Source: JAFGPL01 sp963781805
Lineage (GTDB): Bacteria; Bacteroidota; Bacteroidia; Bacteroidales; UBA10428
DNA length: 64,000 nucleotides
Direction: 5' to 3'
Assembly (NCBI GenBank): GCA_963781805.1
Contig: CAWAHF010000004.1
Location: 6,076,001 to 6,140,000 of the forward strand
Of the stretch, positions 1-8,528 are shown one piece after another (the stretch's first letter is position 1; each line of letters begins with the position of its first letter). The notes beneath the pieces were generated by a model. That model ran no database searches. It was not told where the DNA came from and saw only the letters and a program-made list of their open reading frames with translations. Made by a program: the position numbers and the translations under genes.

Positions 1-1
1 T

Positions 2-589
2 ATATATAATGCTGGAGATGATTACGGTTGTGCTGTGGGTGAAGGAGGAGTGGTGCTCTTCACCAAAGATAAATGGGCCAATCATTTGAAATATAATACT
101 CCCGGTGAAGATACTTTAATGGCGGTTACCGGAAAGCCTGATGGCACAGGTTACTGGGCAGCAGGTAAAAATGGTTGCCTGGTTGGTATAAATTATAGTA
201 TATTCGGAGTGACCCTGATGGAAGATGATAACCGGATTACAACGAATGATCTAAATGACATACTGGCTATCAATGAACATTATATCTGGACAGTGGGAGA
301 GAACGGAACCATACTGTTTTATGGGGCGCCACTGACTGGTTTTGACAATCCAACGTTGTCAGGACAGGTTTCTGTTTTTCCAAATCCAACATTCGATAAA
401 ATTCATATTGAATCTGACTACCGGCTTATTAAACAGGTTAGCCTGTTAACTATTGATGGCAGGGAAATATTGATTTTAACATCACCAATTCCATCAAATT
501 CAATTGAAATTAATACGTCTGATTTACCTGAAGGTATTTACCTGGTTATGATAGCTAATCAGGTCAGAAAGATTATCATCAGACGATAA
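2..589 (+). CDS. C-terminal part of a T9SS-secreted protein (5' end outside window)
   Basis: The reading frame is open to the left edge, so this is the 3' part of a longer gene; the GTG at 35 is only an internal codon. The first ~100 residues hold repeated G-E-G/G-K-N-G and W-T-V-G-E-N-G-T-I turns, like the beta-propeller photosynthesis-stability or BNR-like repeats of secreted Bacteroidota proteins. The last ~80 residues are a type A sorting domain: a VSVFPNP motif, a beta-sandwich segment with IDGRE, then LPEGIYLV and a basic C-terminus IIIRR. In this family that domain directs outer-membrane export through the type IX system and is cleaved off. The substrate or ligand cannot be told from this fragment. 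It ends 29 bp before a partial tRNA and is probably the last host gene before an integrated element. Confidence 0.85.
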   Translation: MYNAGDDYGCAVGEGGVVLFTKDKWANHLKYNTPGEDTLMAVTGKPDGTGYWAAGKNGCLVGINYSIFGVTLMEDDNRITTNDLNDILAINEHYIWTVGENGTILFYGAPLTGFDNPTLSGQVSVFPNPTFDKIHIESDYRLIKQVSLLTIDGREILILTSPIPSNSIEINTSDLPEGIYLVMIANQVRKIIIRR

Positions 590-617
590 AAAAAAGGCTG
601 CCTGAAGCAACCTTATG

Positions 618-666
618 CCGGTCCGGAGGGGCTCGAACCCTCGACCCCATGATTAAGAGTCATAAT
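618..666 (-). tRNA. 3' half of tRNA-Lys(CTT); probable attachment site
   Basis: Read on the minus strand this shows the anticodon arm ATGA-CTCTTAA-TCAT (anticodon CTT, Lys), a variable loop, a perfect T arm GAGGG-TTCGAGC-CCCTC, and the 3' acceptor strand CGGACCG with discriminator G. The matching 5' acceptor strand CGGTCCG and a normal D arm are missing: beyond about 667 the sequence becomes AT-rich and unrelated. A tRNA broken at its anticodon arm beside a tyrosine recombinase is the usual sign of an element integrated in a tRNA gene. The intact restored tRNA should lie at the far end of the element; I did not see it in this window. Confidence 0.8.
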
Positions 667-782
667 CATTTCACCTATCTAAAATTTATAAATTGTTACC
701 ATTTCCTTTAAAATACTATGGTTATCAGTTATTTTGTTAATTATCATTTTATCAATTTTTATCAATTTTTATCGATATTTTG

Positions 783-790
783 TATATTTG
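783..790 (+). promoter_or_regulatory. Bacteroidota -7 box (TATATTTG) for the integrase
   Basis: The octamer TATATTTG fits the Bacteroidota -7 consensus TAnnTTTG and lies 41 bp before the integrase ATG. No clear -33 TTTG is seen at the right distance, so the call rests on one element. Confidence 0.4.
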
Positions 791-830
791 TTTGCAAATT
801 GTTTGCACAAAAATCAAATATACAAACTTA

Positions 831-2060
831 ATGCAAAAGGTTGTCAATATTTCATTATATCATGATACGAGAAGATCAAAAAAAAGCGGAAAGTATCCTT
901 TAAAATTATTGGTTACACATAACAGAGAAACTAAGCTCTATTATTTGGGGAAAGATTTGACCTCTGAACAATATGCCAAAGCCATTTCAGAAAAACCAAG
1001 ACAGCAGGAACATAGGGATTTAAAGATTCAGATTAACCATTTTGTTGAGAAAGCCGATAAAATAACAAACAACCTTCAGCCAAATTTTACATTCGACCGG
1101 TTTAAAAAACTGTATTTTGAAGAAATTTCAGAAAAGATTGAATCTTATTTTGATAATTATATCAAAAAACTTAAATCCCAGGGAAGAATCAATTATAAAG
1201 ACAGTTTTGAAAGTACTAAAGCCTGGTTGACCAAATTCAAACCCGAACTAACAATAGGCAAAGTTACTGTTGAATTCCTAGAGAAGCTTGAATCTTATCT
1301 TCTTCAGAAAAACAAGAGTCGGTCCACCATCGGTGTTTATATGAGAAATATTCGTGTGATAATCAATCAGGCACGAATCGACGGTTTAATTAACGATCAG
1401 ACATATCCGTTTGGAAGAAGTAAATACGTGATACCTCATAGTCGAAATGTAAAGAAGGCACTTACAATAAAAGAGATTAAAAAAATCTTTGATTATAAAT
1501 GTATTTCAGGTAATCCTACCTGGGAGGAAAAGGCAAAAGACTTTTGGTTGTTTATGTACCTCTGCAATGGAATAAATGTAAAGGATTTATGCAGGTTGCG
1601 CTATAAAGATTATGATGGTAAGTATTTGACATTTGTTCGAGCAAAAACGGAACGCTCACTCAGGGATAGCCAGGAACAATATCAAATTTATGTAAATGAA
1701 TTTGCAAAAAGAATCATACATAAATACGGTCAACGACCAAGAGATCAGGAAAAATATATTTTTCCCTTTCTAACTGAGGATATTTCACCTGAAAAGGAAG
1801 CAGCCACTGTCCGGCAGGTCACTCGAAATATTAACAAATGGATTAAATCAATTGCCCAAGAACTGGGAATTAAGAAAGTTGTGACAACCTATTTTGCCAG
1901 GCATAGTTTTGCCACAATCCTTCGTAACAGTGGGGCACCAATTGAGTATATTTCAGAAGCGCTAAGACACCGTGATGTAAAGACCACTAAATATTATCTG
2001 GATTCATTTGAATCTGAAGTAAAGAAAAAATGGAGTAAGAAACTAACAGATTTTAGTTGA
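831..2060 (+). CDS. Tyrosine recombinase (phage/ICE integrase, Bacteroidota type)
   Basis: This is a site-specific recombinase that would integrate and excise the element at the adjacent tRNA-Lys fragment. The ATG at 831 is chosen because the first residues (VNISLYHDTRRSKKSGKYPL) match the arm-DNA-binding start of this family; an upstream TTG at 780 would overlap the -7 box. The order is an arm-binding domain (1-85), a SAM-like core-binding domain (~95-200) and a catalytic domain (~210-409). The C-terminal boxes are clear: ARHSFAT (Arg II), LRHRD (His) and the Tyr in TTKYYLDSF. The Arg I box reads CNGINVKDL, with Asn where Arg is usual, and the first His of HxxR is Tyr; such changes are known in Bacteroidota integrases such as IntDOT. 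The next gene starts 2 bp downstream, suggesting co-transcription. It lacks features of an integron IntI. Confidence 0.92.
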   Translation: MQKVVNISLYHDTRRSKKSGKYPLKLLVTHNRETKLYYLGKDLTSEQYAKAISEKPRQQEHRDLKIQINHFVEKADKITNNLQPNFTFDRFKKLYFEEISEKIESYFDNYIKKLKSQGRINYKDSFESTKAWLTKFKPELTIGKVTVEFLEKLESYLLQKNKSRSTIGVYMRNIRVIINQARIDGLINDQTYPFGRSKYVIPHSRNVKKALTIKEIKKIFDYKCISGNPTWEEKAKDFWLFMYLCNGINVKDLCRLRYKDYDGKYLTFVRAKTERSLRDSQEQYQIYVNEFAKRIIHKYGQRPRDQEKYIFPFLTEDISPEKEAATVRQVTRNINKWIKSIAQELGIKKVVTTYFARHSFATILRNSGAPIEYISEALRHRDVKTTKYYLDSFESEVKKKWSKKLTDFS

Positions 2061-2401
2061 TATGGACAACAGGATGATTCTATTTGAAGCTTTCAAAGAA
2101 AGATATTTGAAAAAGTTCAGACGTAATTTAAATCAACTTATTTTAGATGACAAAAGTCCAGATAATTCTTATTCTGTCAGGTATCTTAAGGTTCAATTGG
2201 ACTTACTTTTATATTGCTTGAATAAAAAATCAGATAATGAGAATAAATCAGAAATCAGCAACATCTATAACTCGTTAAAGCATAATTCCATTGCAGGAAG
2301 ATTGTGTCATAAATATTATACAGGAGAAAATGTTTTTGATTACATAAATGAAATTGAATTTAACGATGAGTTAACCTTAAATAAAGAAGGTATGGCAACT
2401 A

Positions 2402-3603
2402 GTGTCATGTCAATTATAGTATGACGTATTAATATTTTTTGTATCTTTGTCAAAAAACAATGGTAAAGTACAAAGTAACACTTAGCCAGGAGGAAAGAGA
2501 ATTATTAATGGAAATAACCAGAAAAGGCAGTCATACTGCAAAAAAAGTTATTCATTCTCTTATCCTACTGAATGTTGACGAAGGACAATATTCAGAAAAC
2601 AGACAAACAAATAAAGAGATTTGTAAAGTACTTAAAACGGGCATGAGAACTATTGACAGAGTAAAAAAACGATTTGTTTTAGAAGGATTTGATGCAGCCC
2701 TTGAGATTGCACCGACCAATCGGTTATACCGGAAGAGATTCGATGGTGAGGCAGAAGCCCATTTAATAGCGATAGCTTGCGGTAAGCCACCAAAAGGATA
2801 TGCTAAATGGTCGTTAAGATTACTTGCAGATCGAATGGTTGAATTAAAATATGTTGAAGACATTTCTCATGAAACAGTTAGAATGGTTCTAAAAAAAACG
2901 AACTTAAACCTTGGAAAGTAAGAGGTTGGGTGATACCTCCCCATCAAAGCAGTCATTTTGTTGCAGCAATGGAACAGGTATTAGACGTTTATAAACGACC
3001 GTATAACAAAGCAAGGCCAGTAATTTGTATGGATGAATCACCTAAACAATTGATTAAAGAAACCCGACAACCAGTTCCTATGTCTCCTGGCTTTGAGAAG
3101 AAATATGATTATGAATACGCACGATGTGGAGTATGTAATGTATTTATGGTAAATGAACCTTTAGCAGGGAAGCGCTATGTAAAAGTAACCGATCAGAAAA
3201 CCAAGAACGATTGGGCAATATTAATCCGTGAAATTGCAGATAATTTATATGATGACGCAGAAATTATTACCCTAGTTATGGATAATTTAGCTACACATAC
3301 AGCCGCTGCACTTTATGAAACGTTTGAACCGGTTGAGGCAAAAAGAATATGGGACCGGTTTGAGTTTGTTTATACGCCAAAGCATGGAAGCTGGTTAAAT
3401 ATGGCTGAAATTGAGCTAAATGTATTAACTAAACAATGTTTAAGTCGGAGAATAGACAATAAAAAGACAATAATGAATGAAGTGAATGCTTGGCAAAACC
3501 ATAGGAATAATAAGGATGCTAAAATAAATTGGCAATTTACAACCAAGGATGCCAGGATAAAACTCAATCGGCTTTATCCGTCAATCGTAACTTGACATGA
3601 CAC
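2402..3603 (+). mobile_element. IS630-family insertion sequence, copy 1 (1202 bp)
   Basis: The ends carry the inverted repeat AGTGTCATGTCAA (left) and its complement at the right, flanked by TA at 2400-2401 and 3604-3605, the target duplication typical of IS630/Tc1/mariner elements. It encodes one transposase in two overlapping frames. A second copy of the same length and, in its protein products, identical sequence lies inverted at 37548-38749. Confidence 0.95.
2460..3595 (+). CDS. IS630 transposase, made by -1 frameshifting
   Basis: Frame 0 runs from the ATG at 2460 to a stop at 2919-2921 and encodes the HTH half (a winged-helix region with an RKRFDGEAEAHLIAIA segment). The -1 frame continues to 3595 and encodes the catalytic half with the DDE triad: CMDES, LVMDN and the E of WLNMAEIE. 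A slippery heptamer A_AAA_AAA lies at 2891-2897 in the correct phase, and reading through it restores the family sequence KKNELKPWKVRGWV; the fused protein would be 378 aa. Start is the ATG, preceded by TATCTTTG (2442-2449), a good -7 box. Transposition occurs by cut-and-paste at TA dinucleotides. Both genomic copies have the same arrangement, so the frameshift is a functional design rather than a mutation. Confidence 0.92.
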
Positions 3604-4170
3604 TAGGGAAGTAAATCCTAAATATTATGGAATAGATTTAGAGAAATTAGAAATTGCACCACCCGATTATTACACTTATAAATGTTCTGAAGAAGGGAAA
3701 AAGTTAATTCGAAGAGTTAAATATAAAGCATTCAGAACAATGGTTATCTTAATTGAGCTAAAAGAAATTTTGAATAAAACAATTAATGAAATAAATCGGG
3801 GTGAATATAAATTTGGTAATGATGCAAATATATGGGTTATCTATTACTATGTTAAGCAAAAGGTTGGTACTCATCCAAAATTTCCCTACGAAGGAAAAAC
3901 GCTTGATAAAACATATGATGAAATTGCTAGAAGACATAGCATTAATAAAAATACTTTTGAAAGAAAAACCAATCTAATAACCAAAAGTCCTGACAGGTTA
4001 ATTAAAGAGCCATACTATAGTGTAGTTTTGCATGTGTTAATCGATGATCCTAAAGCGACAAAATATCTGGAAGAATACCAAAAGAATAAAACGTAACCTA
4101 TTACGTAACCGGATACCTAATTAACTTTTACTATTTTTTCTTAAATAGCGGTTGATTTAATTCTTCAACG

Positions 4171-4491
4171 ATGGAAAATCCATTCACAATAATTGAGTTA
4201 CGCCTGAGTCGTATTGAAAATATACTTCACCAGCTTCTTGAGCATGAAGAACCGCAAGAAAAAAAAGAAGAAAATTCTGATATTGGAGGTGTTGAATTGG
4301 CTATGCAGATAACTGGTAAGGCAAAACAAACATTGTACCAGTTGGTTAGCAAACGAAAAATTCCCCACTTTCGAATTTCAGGTAAACTTTATTTCTCAAG
4401 GAAGAACCTTTTAAATTGGATAAAGTCCGGTGAAGTATTAACTATTGAGCAGTTACAAAAATCTGCAGATCAAAATCTAAATAAAAGTTGA
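4171..4491 (+). CDS. Excisionase-like HTH_17 DNA-binding protein
   Basis: This 106-aa protein has a short N-terminal coiled segment (residues 8-25, LSRIENILHQLLE), an acidic linker (28-40), and a MerR-like HTH_17 domain (about 42-90) with the pattern ELAMQITGKAKQTLYQLV and the basic wing KIPHFRISGKLYFSRKNL. Members of this family act as excisionases or small regulators of integrative elements by bending DNA near att sites. It lies 75 bp after the IS-split gene and 2.1 kb from the integrase on the same strand, which fits an element directionality factor. The exact role is inferred. Confidence 0.8.
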   Translation: MENPFTIIELRLSRIENILHQLLEHEEPQEKKEENSDIGGVELAMQITGKAKQTLYQLVSKRKIPHFRISGKLYFSRKNLLNWIKSGEVLTIEQLQKSADQNLNKS

Positions 4492-5676
4492 ATTAGAAAA
4501 ACATATGTGAACCTCTTTATTGGTACAAGTCATATTTACTTACAAAAGGGATTTCTTTTATAGGGTTTTCAAAAAAGATTTTTATAAGAGAATTATTTTA
4601 ACAAGAAGGATTTTTACCTTTTTTGATTTACTATTTGTCAATTTCAATTAATCGAGGTAAACAGATTACTCTTTCTTGCATTAATATACTTTTGGAATTT
4701 GAACCGGGATAATATAAATTATCTCATTCAGAATAGGAATTTCGTATGAAAAATTATCTTAAAAAAAGGCATAAAGCAATAAAATTTATCTGAATTAGTG
4801 GAATAATTTTTATTATCTCAAAAAAATCTTAGATAAAAAGTATTATCTCAAATAAAAATAAGATAAAAAGTATTATCTTAAAATGAAGGATATTGCATTA
4901 ATATTTAGGTTAAAATCTAGAGAATAAGTAATAAAAATTATCTTATCAGAAGTTAAATTAAAAGGGAAAACTACGGTTATTCAATTTTAATAGATATTGA
5001 AATAAAAATACAACAAAGTTCTTATTGTTATTATTGGAAATATACTAATAATAAATGGAAGAAAAAAAATCAAAGAATCCTGAATTAATTTTTCAATAAT
5101 TGAAATAATAACAGATCGGTATTAAAGGCAAACTTTAATACGGAACATTTCCTTTTATTAATTGTATTACAGCATTTTTTCATTAAGATAATTTATACCA
5201 TAGAAATTGTTTAAGGATTTATTTTTATTGGCTCCATTAATAATTTGCAAAAGAGGATCATATTTTTGACTCCTATGATCTTTATATTTTTAAACTGGTT
5301 TAAATGAATGGTATCTTCATAAATGATTCAATACATTTTATAAATATTCTCTCATTAGATTAATAGATTTCCTTTAAATTACAGTGTATCTATTGGGAGT
5401 ATATAAATATAGTTCACAAACGCCACAACTTATTCGCCTCTGATTACGGTCACCGATTTGGCAAGGTAACAATTAGACGAATCTGATAAAAGAAAGATAA
5501 TTACTCGTAAAAAATGGTTTCAATTGCATAAATTAGCATTACCAAAGAAGAAACCAGGAAGGAAAAACAAGATGAGCACTCTTACATCATTAGATACAAA
5601 CTTATATTCAGAATTTTTGCTGTAGTAAAATGGTAAACTCTTAGTATCGATTTAACTATTTTTGCAGTTTAACCTT
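4492..5676. other. Long AT-rich non-coding stretch
   Basis: About 1.2 kb with no convincing gene. It contains a dispersed repeat (4699-4911). Around 5530-5625 a frame of about 45 residues (from RKKWFQLHKL to SEFLL, then stop) is open but has no start codon; it may be a relic. The stretch ends in a terminator-like hairpin. Confidence 0.6.
4699..4911. repeat. Dispersed AT-rich repeat, copy A
   Basis: This stretch matches 31341-31513 almost base for base, starting at TTGAACCGGGATAATAT and ending at GAAGGAT..TTGCATTAATA. Copy A has an extra internal tandem duplication of about 30 bp built from TTATCT and AGATAA blocks. No ORF is shared, so it is a non-coding repeat family; TTATCT/AGATAA pairs could form small hairpins. 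Confidence 0.8.
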
Positions 5677-5700
5677 CCTGCCGGTTAGGCAGGTTTTTTT
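5677..5700 (+). terminator. Rho-independent terminator-like hairpin
   Basis: CCTGCC-GGTTA-GGCAGG is followed at once by seven T. It points rightwards, but no intact gene lies just upstream on the plus strand, so it may be a leftover from lost coding sequence. Confidence 0.6.
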
Positions 5701-5720
5701 CTTAAATATTTGTTTTTGGA

Positions 5721-5957
5721 TTAAAGGAGTGTTAACGGTAATTTTGTGTCACTTGCTATTTTGATACGTAACCGAAATCCTTTTTTCCCGACTTGAATTC
5801 CTATCTTTTTAATTCCTAACTTTTTCAATGCTTTGAGGTCCTTTTTTCTAACTGAACTAGTTTGAAGAATAGTCTGATTGTCCTCAAAAACCGGTTTATT
5901 TTTCTTTGTAGAAGTTTTTCCACTTCCTCCTTTTTTTGTAGTTGGTTTTTTTTTCAT
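5721..5957 (-). CDS. Small lysine-rich hypothetical protein (78 aa)
   Basis: The first ~25 residues are a low-complexity basic segment (MKKKPTTKKGGSGKTSTKKN), followed by a short folded-looking part (KALKKLGIKKIGIQVGKKGFRLRIKI) that could form a small beta-structure. It begins with ATG and has an AT-rich leader. I do not recognise the family. The composition suggests a nucleic-acid-binding role, but that is only inference; it stands alone between two long non-coding stretches. Confidence 0.45.
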   Translation of the reverse strand: MKKKPTTKKGGSGKTSTKKNKPVFEDNQTILQTSSVRKKDLKALKKLGIKKIGIQVGKKGFRLRIKIASDTKLPLTLL

Positions 5958-6830
5958 TTTAATTTATTTAAAGTTGTTTATCGTCCTTAAGATTGCAATA
6001 AAGTTACCACCAAAAATAACCTTAATAACAATTATACTTACGACTGTTATAACATATATTTTAATTGTTTGTAACTGATTGATGTAACTTCCTTCGCCAT
6101 GTTCTTCGTTGAATACTTCGGAGTTAAAAGAAGGTTTCGGAGTTCAAAGCGATTACATCATAATTTTTTTTACAAAAAGCAAGTGGAATTTTTTTGCATA
6201 GCCTTTGATTCCTTTCATTCTTATTTTTTATTTCAAATGTCCGAAGCTGGAAATTTGATGTTCGAAACTTACTGCTATAACTCGAAACCGCAAACTCAGA
6301 ACTTTTTCAACCAATTCTCAATTCTTCATTTTCAACTCAAAACTCCGAATCCGAAACTCCAGACTTTCCCCCCAACTATTCACTACTCACTTTTCACGGT
6401 TTACTTATTCTTCAATTAATTCTTAATTTTTAATTCAACATTCCTACCTATGGCACAAGTGGGACTTTTATGCCAGATAGAGGGATATAGTTATTGACGC
6501 ATTATATTTTTTTACACTCAAACCAAAATAATATTTAATTGCGTTGCTTTTTACACAACCGGGAATGAACTGAATTAAGAATTATTGATTTAAATAAATT
6601 ATATCGACCAGAAAATATTCCAATATATCCGAATATTTTCGAAAGTATTCGGAAACTTGCAAACAATCACAATTCAGGAAGTTATTCTATGATTAAAAAT
6701 ATTTTTTACCAAATTTAATTAGCAGAATAATTCAAATATATCCTGATATTTCCGGAAATTTTCAGATAATTCAGTTCTCAAATTGAATCTTATCAATATC
6801 CTTAATTATTTTATCTTCTTTATTAATCAA
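5958..6830. other. AT-rich region without supported genes
   Basis: Open frames here (for example about 6099-6419 on the plus strand) are rich in Phe, Ser and Pro codons from CT-rich runs and look non-coding. Between about 6600 and 6780 short near-palindromes around ATTCGGAAA and CCGGAAATTTTC recur, but no defined repeat unit could be set. Confidence 0.5.
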
Positions 6831-7444
6831 TGGATCATATCAATCTGCCTTATTCCTTGCCCAATCAAACCAATTCTTCAATTTTTCATTTAGCTTGCCT
6901 TCTAGTGTTGCTTTTCTTCAATCATGTTAATGTATTCCCGAAGATAATTGGCATGTTGCCATCGATAAGCTTCATGGAGAAGTTCTCTGAAATTCTGTAT
7001 TTCTTTTTCTTTTCGTTCCTCTTTTTCCCTGATTTTTCGCTCTATTTCTTCTCTTTTTCACTGTTCTTTTTCATTTTGACGCCAAATTTCACTCCACTCT
7101 GCACCTATAATTTCAAGTTTTGCAAGGATACCAGCTAGTTGATCTTCGAGCGGTTGTTTTCTATCTTTCCATTCTTTACCACCATATTTATCTGCCTTGA
7201 ATGCCAGTATACCCGTTGGATGGTATTCTCGTCTTTTCCAGGTACCCTCATCGACATATACAATCTTTAGTTTTTCTTTTAATTCTAATTCTATTTCAAC
7301 GCCATCAATTACTGTATATGTTTTATCTTATTTTATGACTACATCATAATTTCTGGCACGTAAAAGCTTAATTATGGTATAAAATATTCTTAATACACGT
7401 TCGATATAAATTACAGGTTTTTTGATAATTTATAATTCAGCCAT
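6831..7444 (-). pseudogene. Decayed gene with several in-frame stops
   Basis: Read from an ATG at 7444 downwards, one frame gives protein-like sequence interrupted by stops: MAEL*, then a stretch of about 33 residues ending NYDVVIK*, then about 90 residues with IVYVDEGTWKRREYHPTGIL and KQPLEDQLAGILAKLEI, a stop, and a charged helical part ending MIEEKQH*. The end (LEGKLNEKLKNWFDWARNKA) continues only in another frame. The pattern of meaningful sequence broken by four stops and a frameshift marks a dead gene. The family is a Bacteroidota hypothetical protein that I cannot name. Confidence 0.65.
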
Positions 7445-7673
7445 AATTATTCGGATAAATTCAGATTATTCCAATTTCATCCACATACCAAATTTGTAGG
7501 AATGGTTACCGGATTTATAAGCGCAATTGATAAGCAGAAGTTATTAATTTACACTTTATACTAACTCATCCAAATAAAAATTACAGAAAAAAAGCACAAT
7601 ACTATTGACTTGTATTACATATTGTTATATCTTTACTTTTGATATTCGCACTCTTATTAGCAAATTTATTAAA

Positions 7674-7871
7674 ATGAAAAAATTCGATACATGGAAAACA
7701 TCATGTAAAGTATGCCATTGTGATGCATATTTTTATGATTTTGATATTTCAATAGAGTTAACTAAAAGTGATAAAAAGGAAGATCGATTAGTAAATATTA
7801 CATGTGAAGGATGTAAGGGAGAAAAACATACTCTTAAATATACGTTCCCAAAAGAATTTAAAAAAGCATAA
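7674..7871 (+). CDS. Small zinc-ribbon-like protein (65 aa)
   Basis: The ATG at 7674 starts MKKFDTWKTSCKVC; earlier in-frame codons are less likely because they would add a non-conserved 23-residue leader. Two cysteine pairs, CKVC (with a further C two residues on) and CEGC, about 40 residues apart, suggest a small zinc ribbon. It is followed 3 bp later by a membrane protein gene and is the first member of a six-gene plus-strand cluster reaching to 11591. The function is unknown. Confidence 0.6.
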   Translation: MKKFDTWKTSCKVCHCDAYFYDFDISIELTKSDKKEDRLVNITCEGCKGEKHTLKYTFPKEFKKA

Positions 7872-7874
7872 AAT

Positions 7875-8447
7875 ATGCCGGCAGTTGATGATGATTTCTG
7901 GTTAACTTTTGCGCAAAATGGTATAAAAAATAGTATTGAAAATCGGGACAAAGCGGCTCTCAGGTTAGATACTTTTTTAAACTGGTTATGGAGTATCTAC
8001 ACATCCATTTTCGTTTTAGCTAGTATATTTAATTTTTTAAGTGATAATATATGGCAATTAATATTGGTTTCACAACCCATTGTGATTATTATCCTCGCAC
8101 GTTTTCTTTGTACTATTGTATCAATACCGTCTAAAGTAGAAGCTAATCCTAACGAAGTTAAAGTTATAATAGAAGGATATGAGAAAATAGTCGGGAAAAG
8201 AAGCCGTCGGTTAAAAATTGCCTTAATTGCTGCGATGATTTCTATGGTGAGTTTAGGAACTGCAATTATTGGATATCATCTAACAGATCCAAACCAGGAA
8301 ATAAAAAGTGAAATCCGTGACCTGAAACTAAAAAAGGAACAATACGAACTTCAGATGCAGACTATTTTGGACAGCGAAAAACTTGAATGTCTCGAACAAA
8401 ATGATTTGGTGCGCCTGGATAGTCTGTCTAAAATCAAAATTCAATAA
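7875..8447 (+). CDS. Inner-membrane protein with C-terminal coiled coil (190 aa)
   Basis: Three hydrophobic segments can be seen: about 36-55 (FLNWLWSIYTSIFVLASIFN), 60-82 (WQLILVSQPIVIIILARFLC) and 112-133 (LKIALIAAMISMVSLGTAII). They are followed by a charged helical tail (140-190) with heptad-like spacing. No enzyme motif is visible and no family is recognised. It sits 3 bp after the zinc-ribbon gene and 81 bp before an outer-membrane gene; its membrane-plus-coiled-coil plan resembles the product at 10683-11591, so the two may work in one envelope complex. That last point is inference. Confidence 0.7.
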   Translation: MPAVDDDFWLTFAQNGIKNSIENRDKAALRLDTFLNWLWSIYTSIFVLASIFNFLSDNIWQLILVSQPIVIIILARFLCTIVSIPSKVEANPNEVKVIIEGYEKIVGKRSRRLKIALIAAMISMVSLGTAIIGYHLTDPNQEIKSEIRDLKLKKEQYELQMQTILDSEKLECLEQNDLVRLDSLSKIKIQ

Positions 8448-8528
8448 TCAAATTCATTGTAAATTATAAAATTGAAAAAGACCAGTCATAAAAAAATATA
8501 ATAACAGCTCTGAAAATTTCATATCCGA

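Larger units (their letters stand above)
2062..4096 (+). pseudogene. Unknown gene split by an IS630 element (reconstructs to 276 aa)
   Basis: Joining 2062-2401 to 3606-4096, that is removing the IS and one copy of its TA target, restores one uninterrupted frame of 831 bp. The N-terminal piece (about 113 residues) is hydrophilic and helix-rich, and it runs in frame into the C-terminal piece through the codon AGG. The C-terminal piece holds a helical region with a segment (about 215-245: YDEIARRHSINKNTFERK) that looks like a helix-turn-helix. It starts 2 bp after the integrase stop and so was probably co-transcribed with it. I recognise no family; a mobile-element accessory or directionality protein is only a guess. 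The interrupted copy cannot make the full protein. Confidence 0.75.

Noticed and set aside
831..2060. Tyrosine recombinase considered as the integron integrase
   Set aside because: Its N-terminal arm-binding and SAM-like domains and its place beside a tRNA fragment are those of Bacteroidota ICE/phage integrases; it is also 29 kb from the array's distal end.
2552..2863. Open frame opposite the IS630 transposase (and its copy at 38288-38599)
   Set aside because: It is the antisense shadow of a real gene in both copies.
6099..6419. Open frame of 106 codons
   Set aside because: It is built from CT-rich low-complexity DNA, with Phe/Ser/Pro bias and no start signal.
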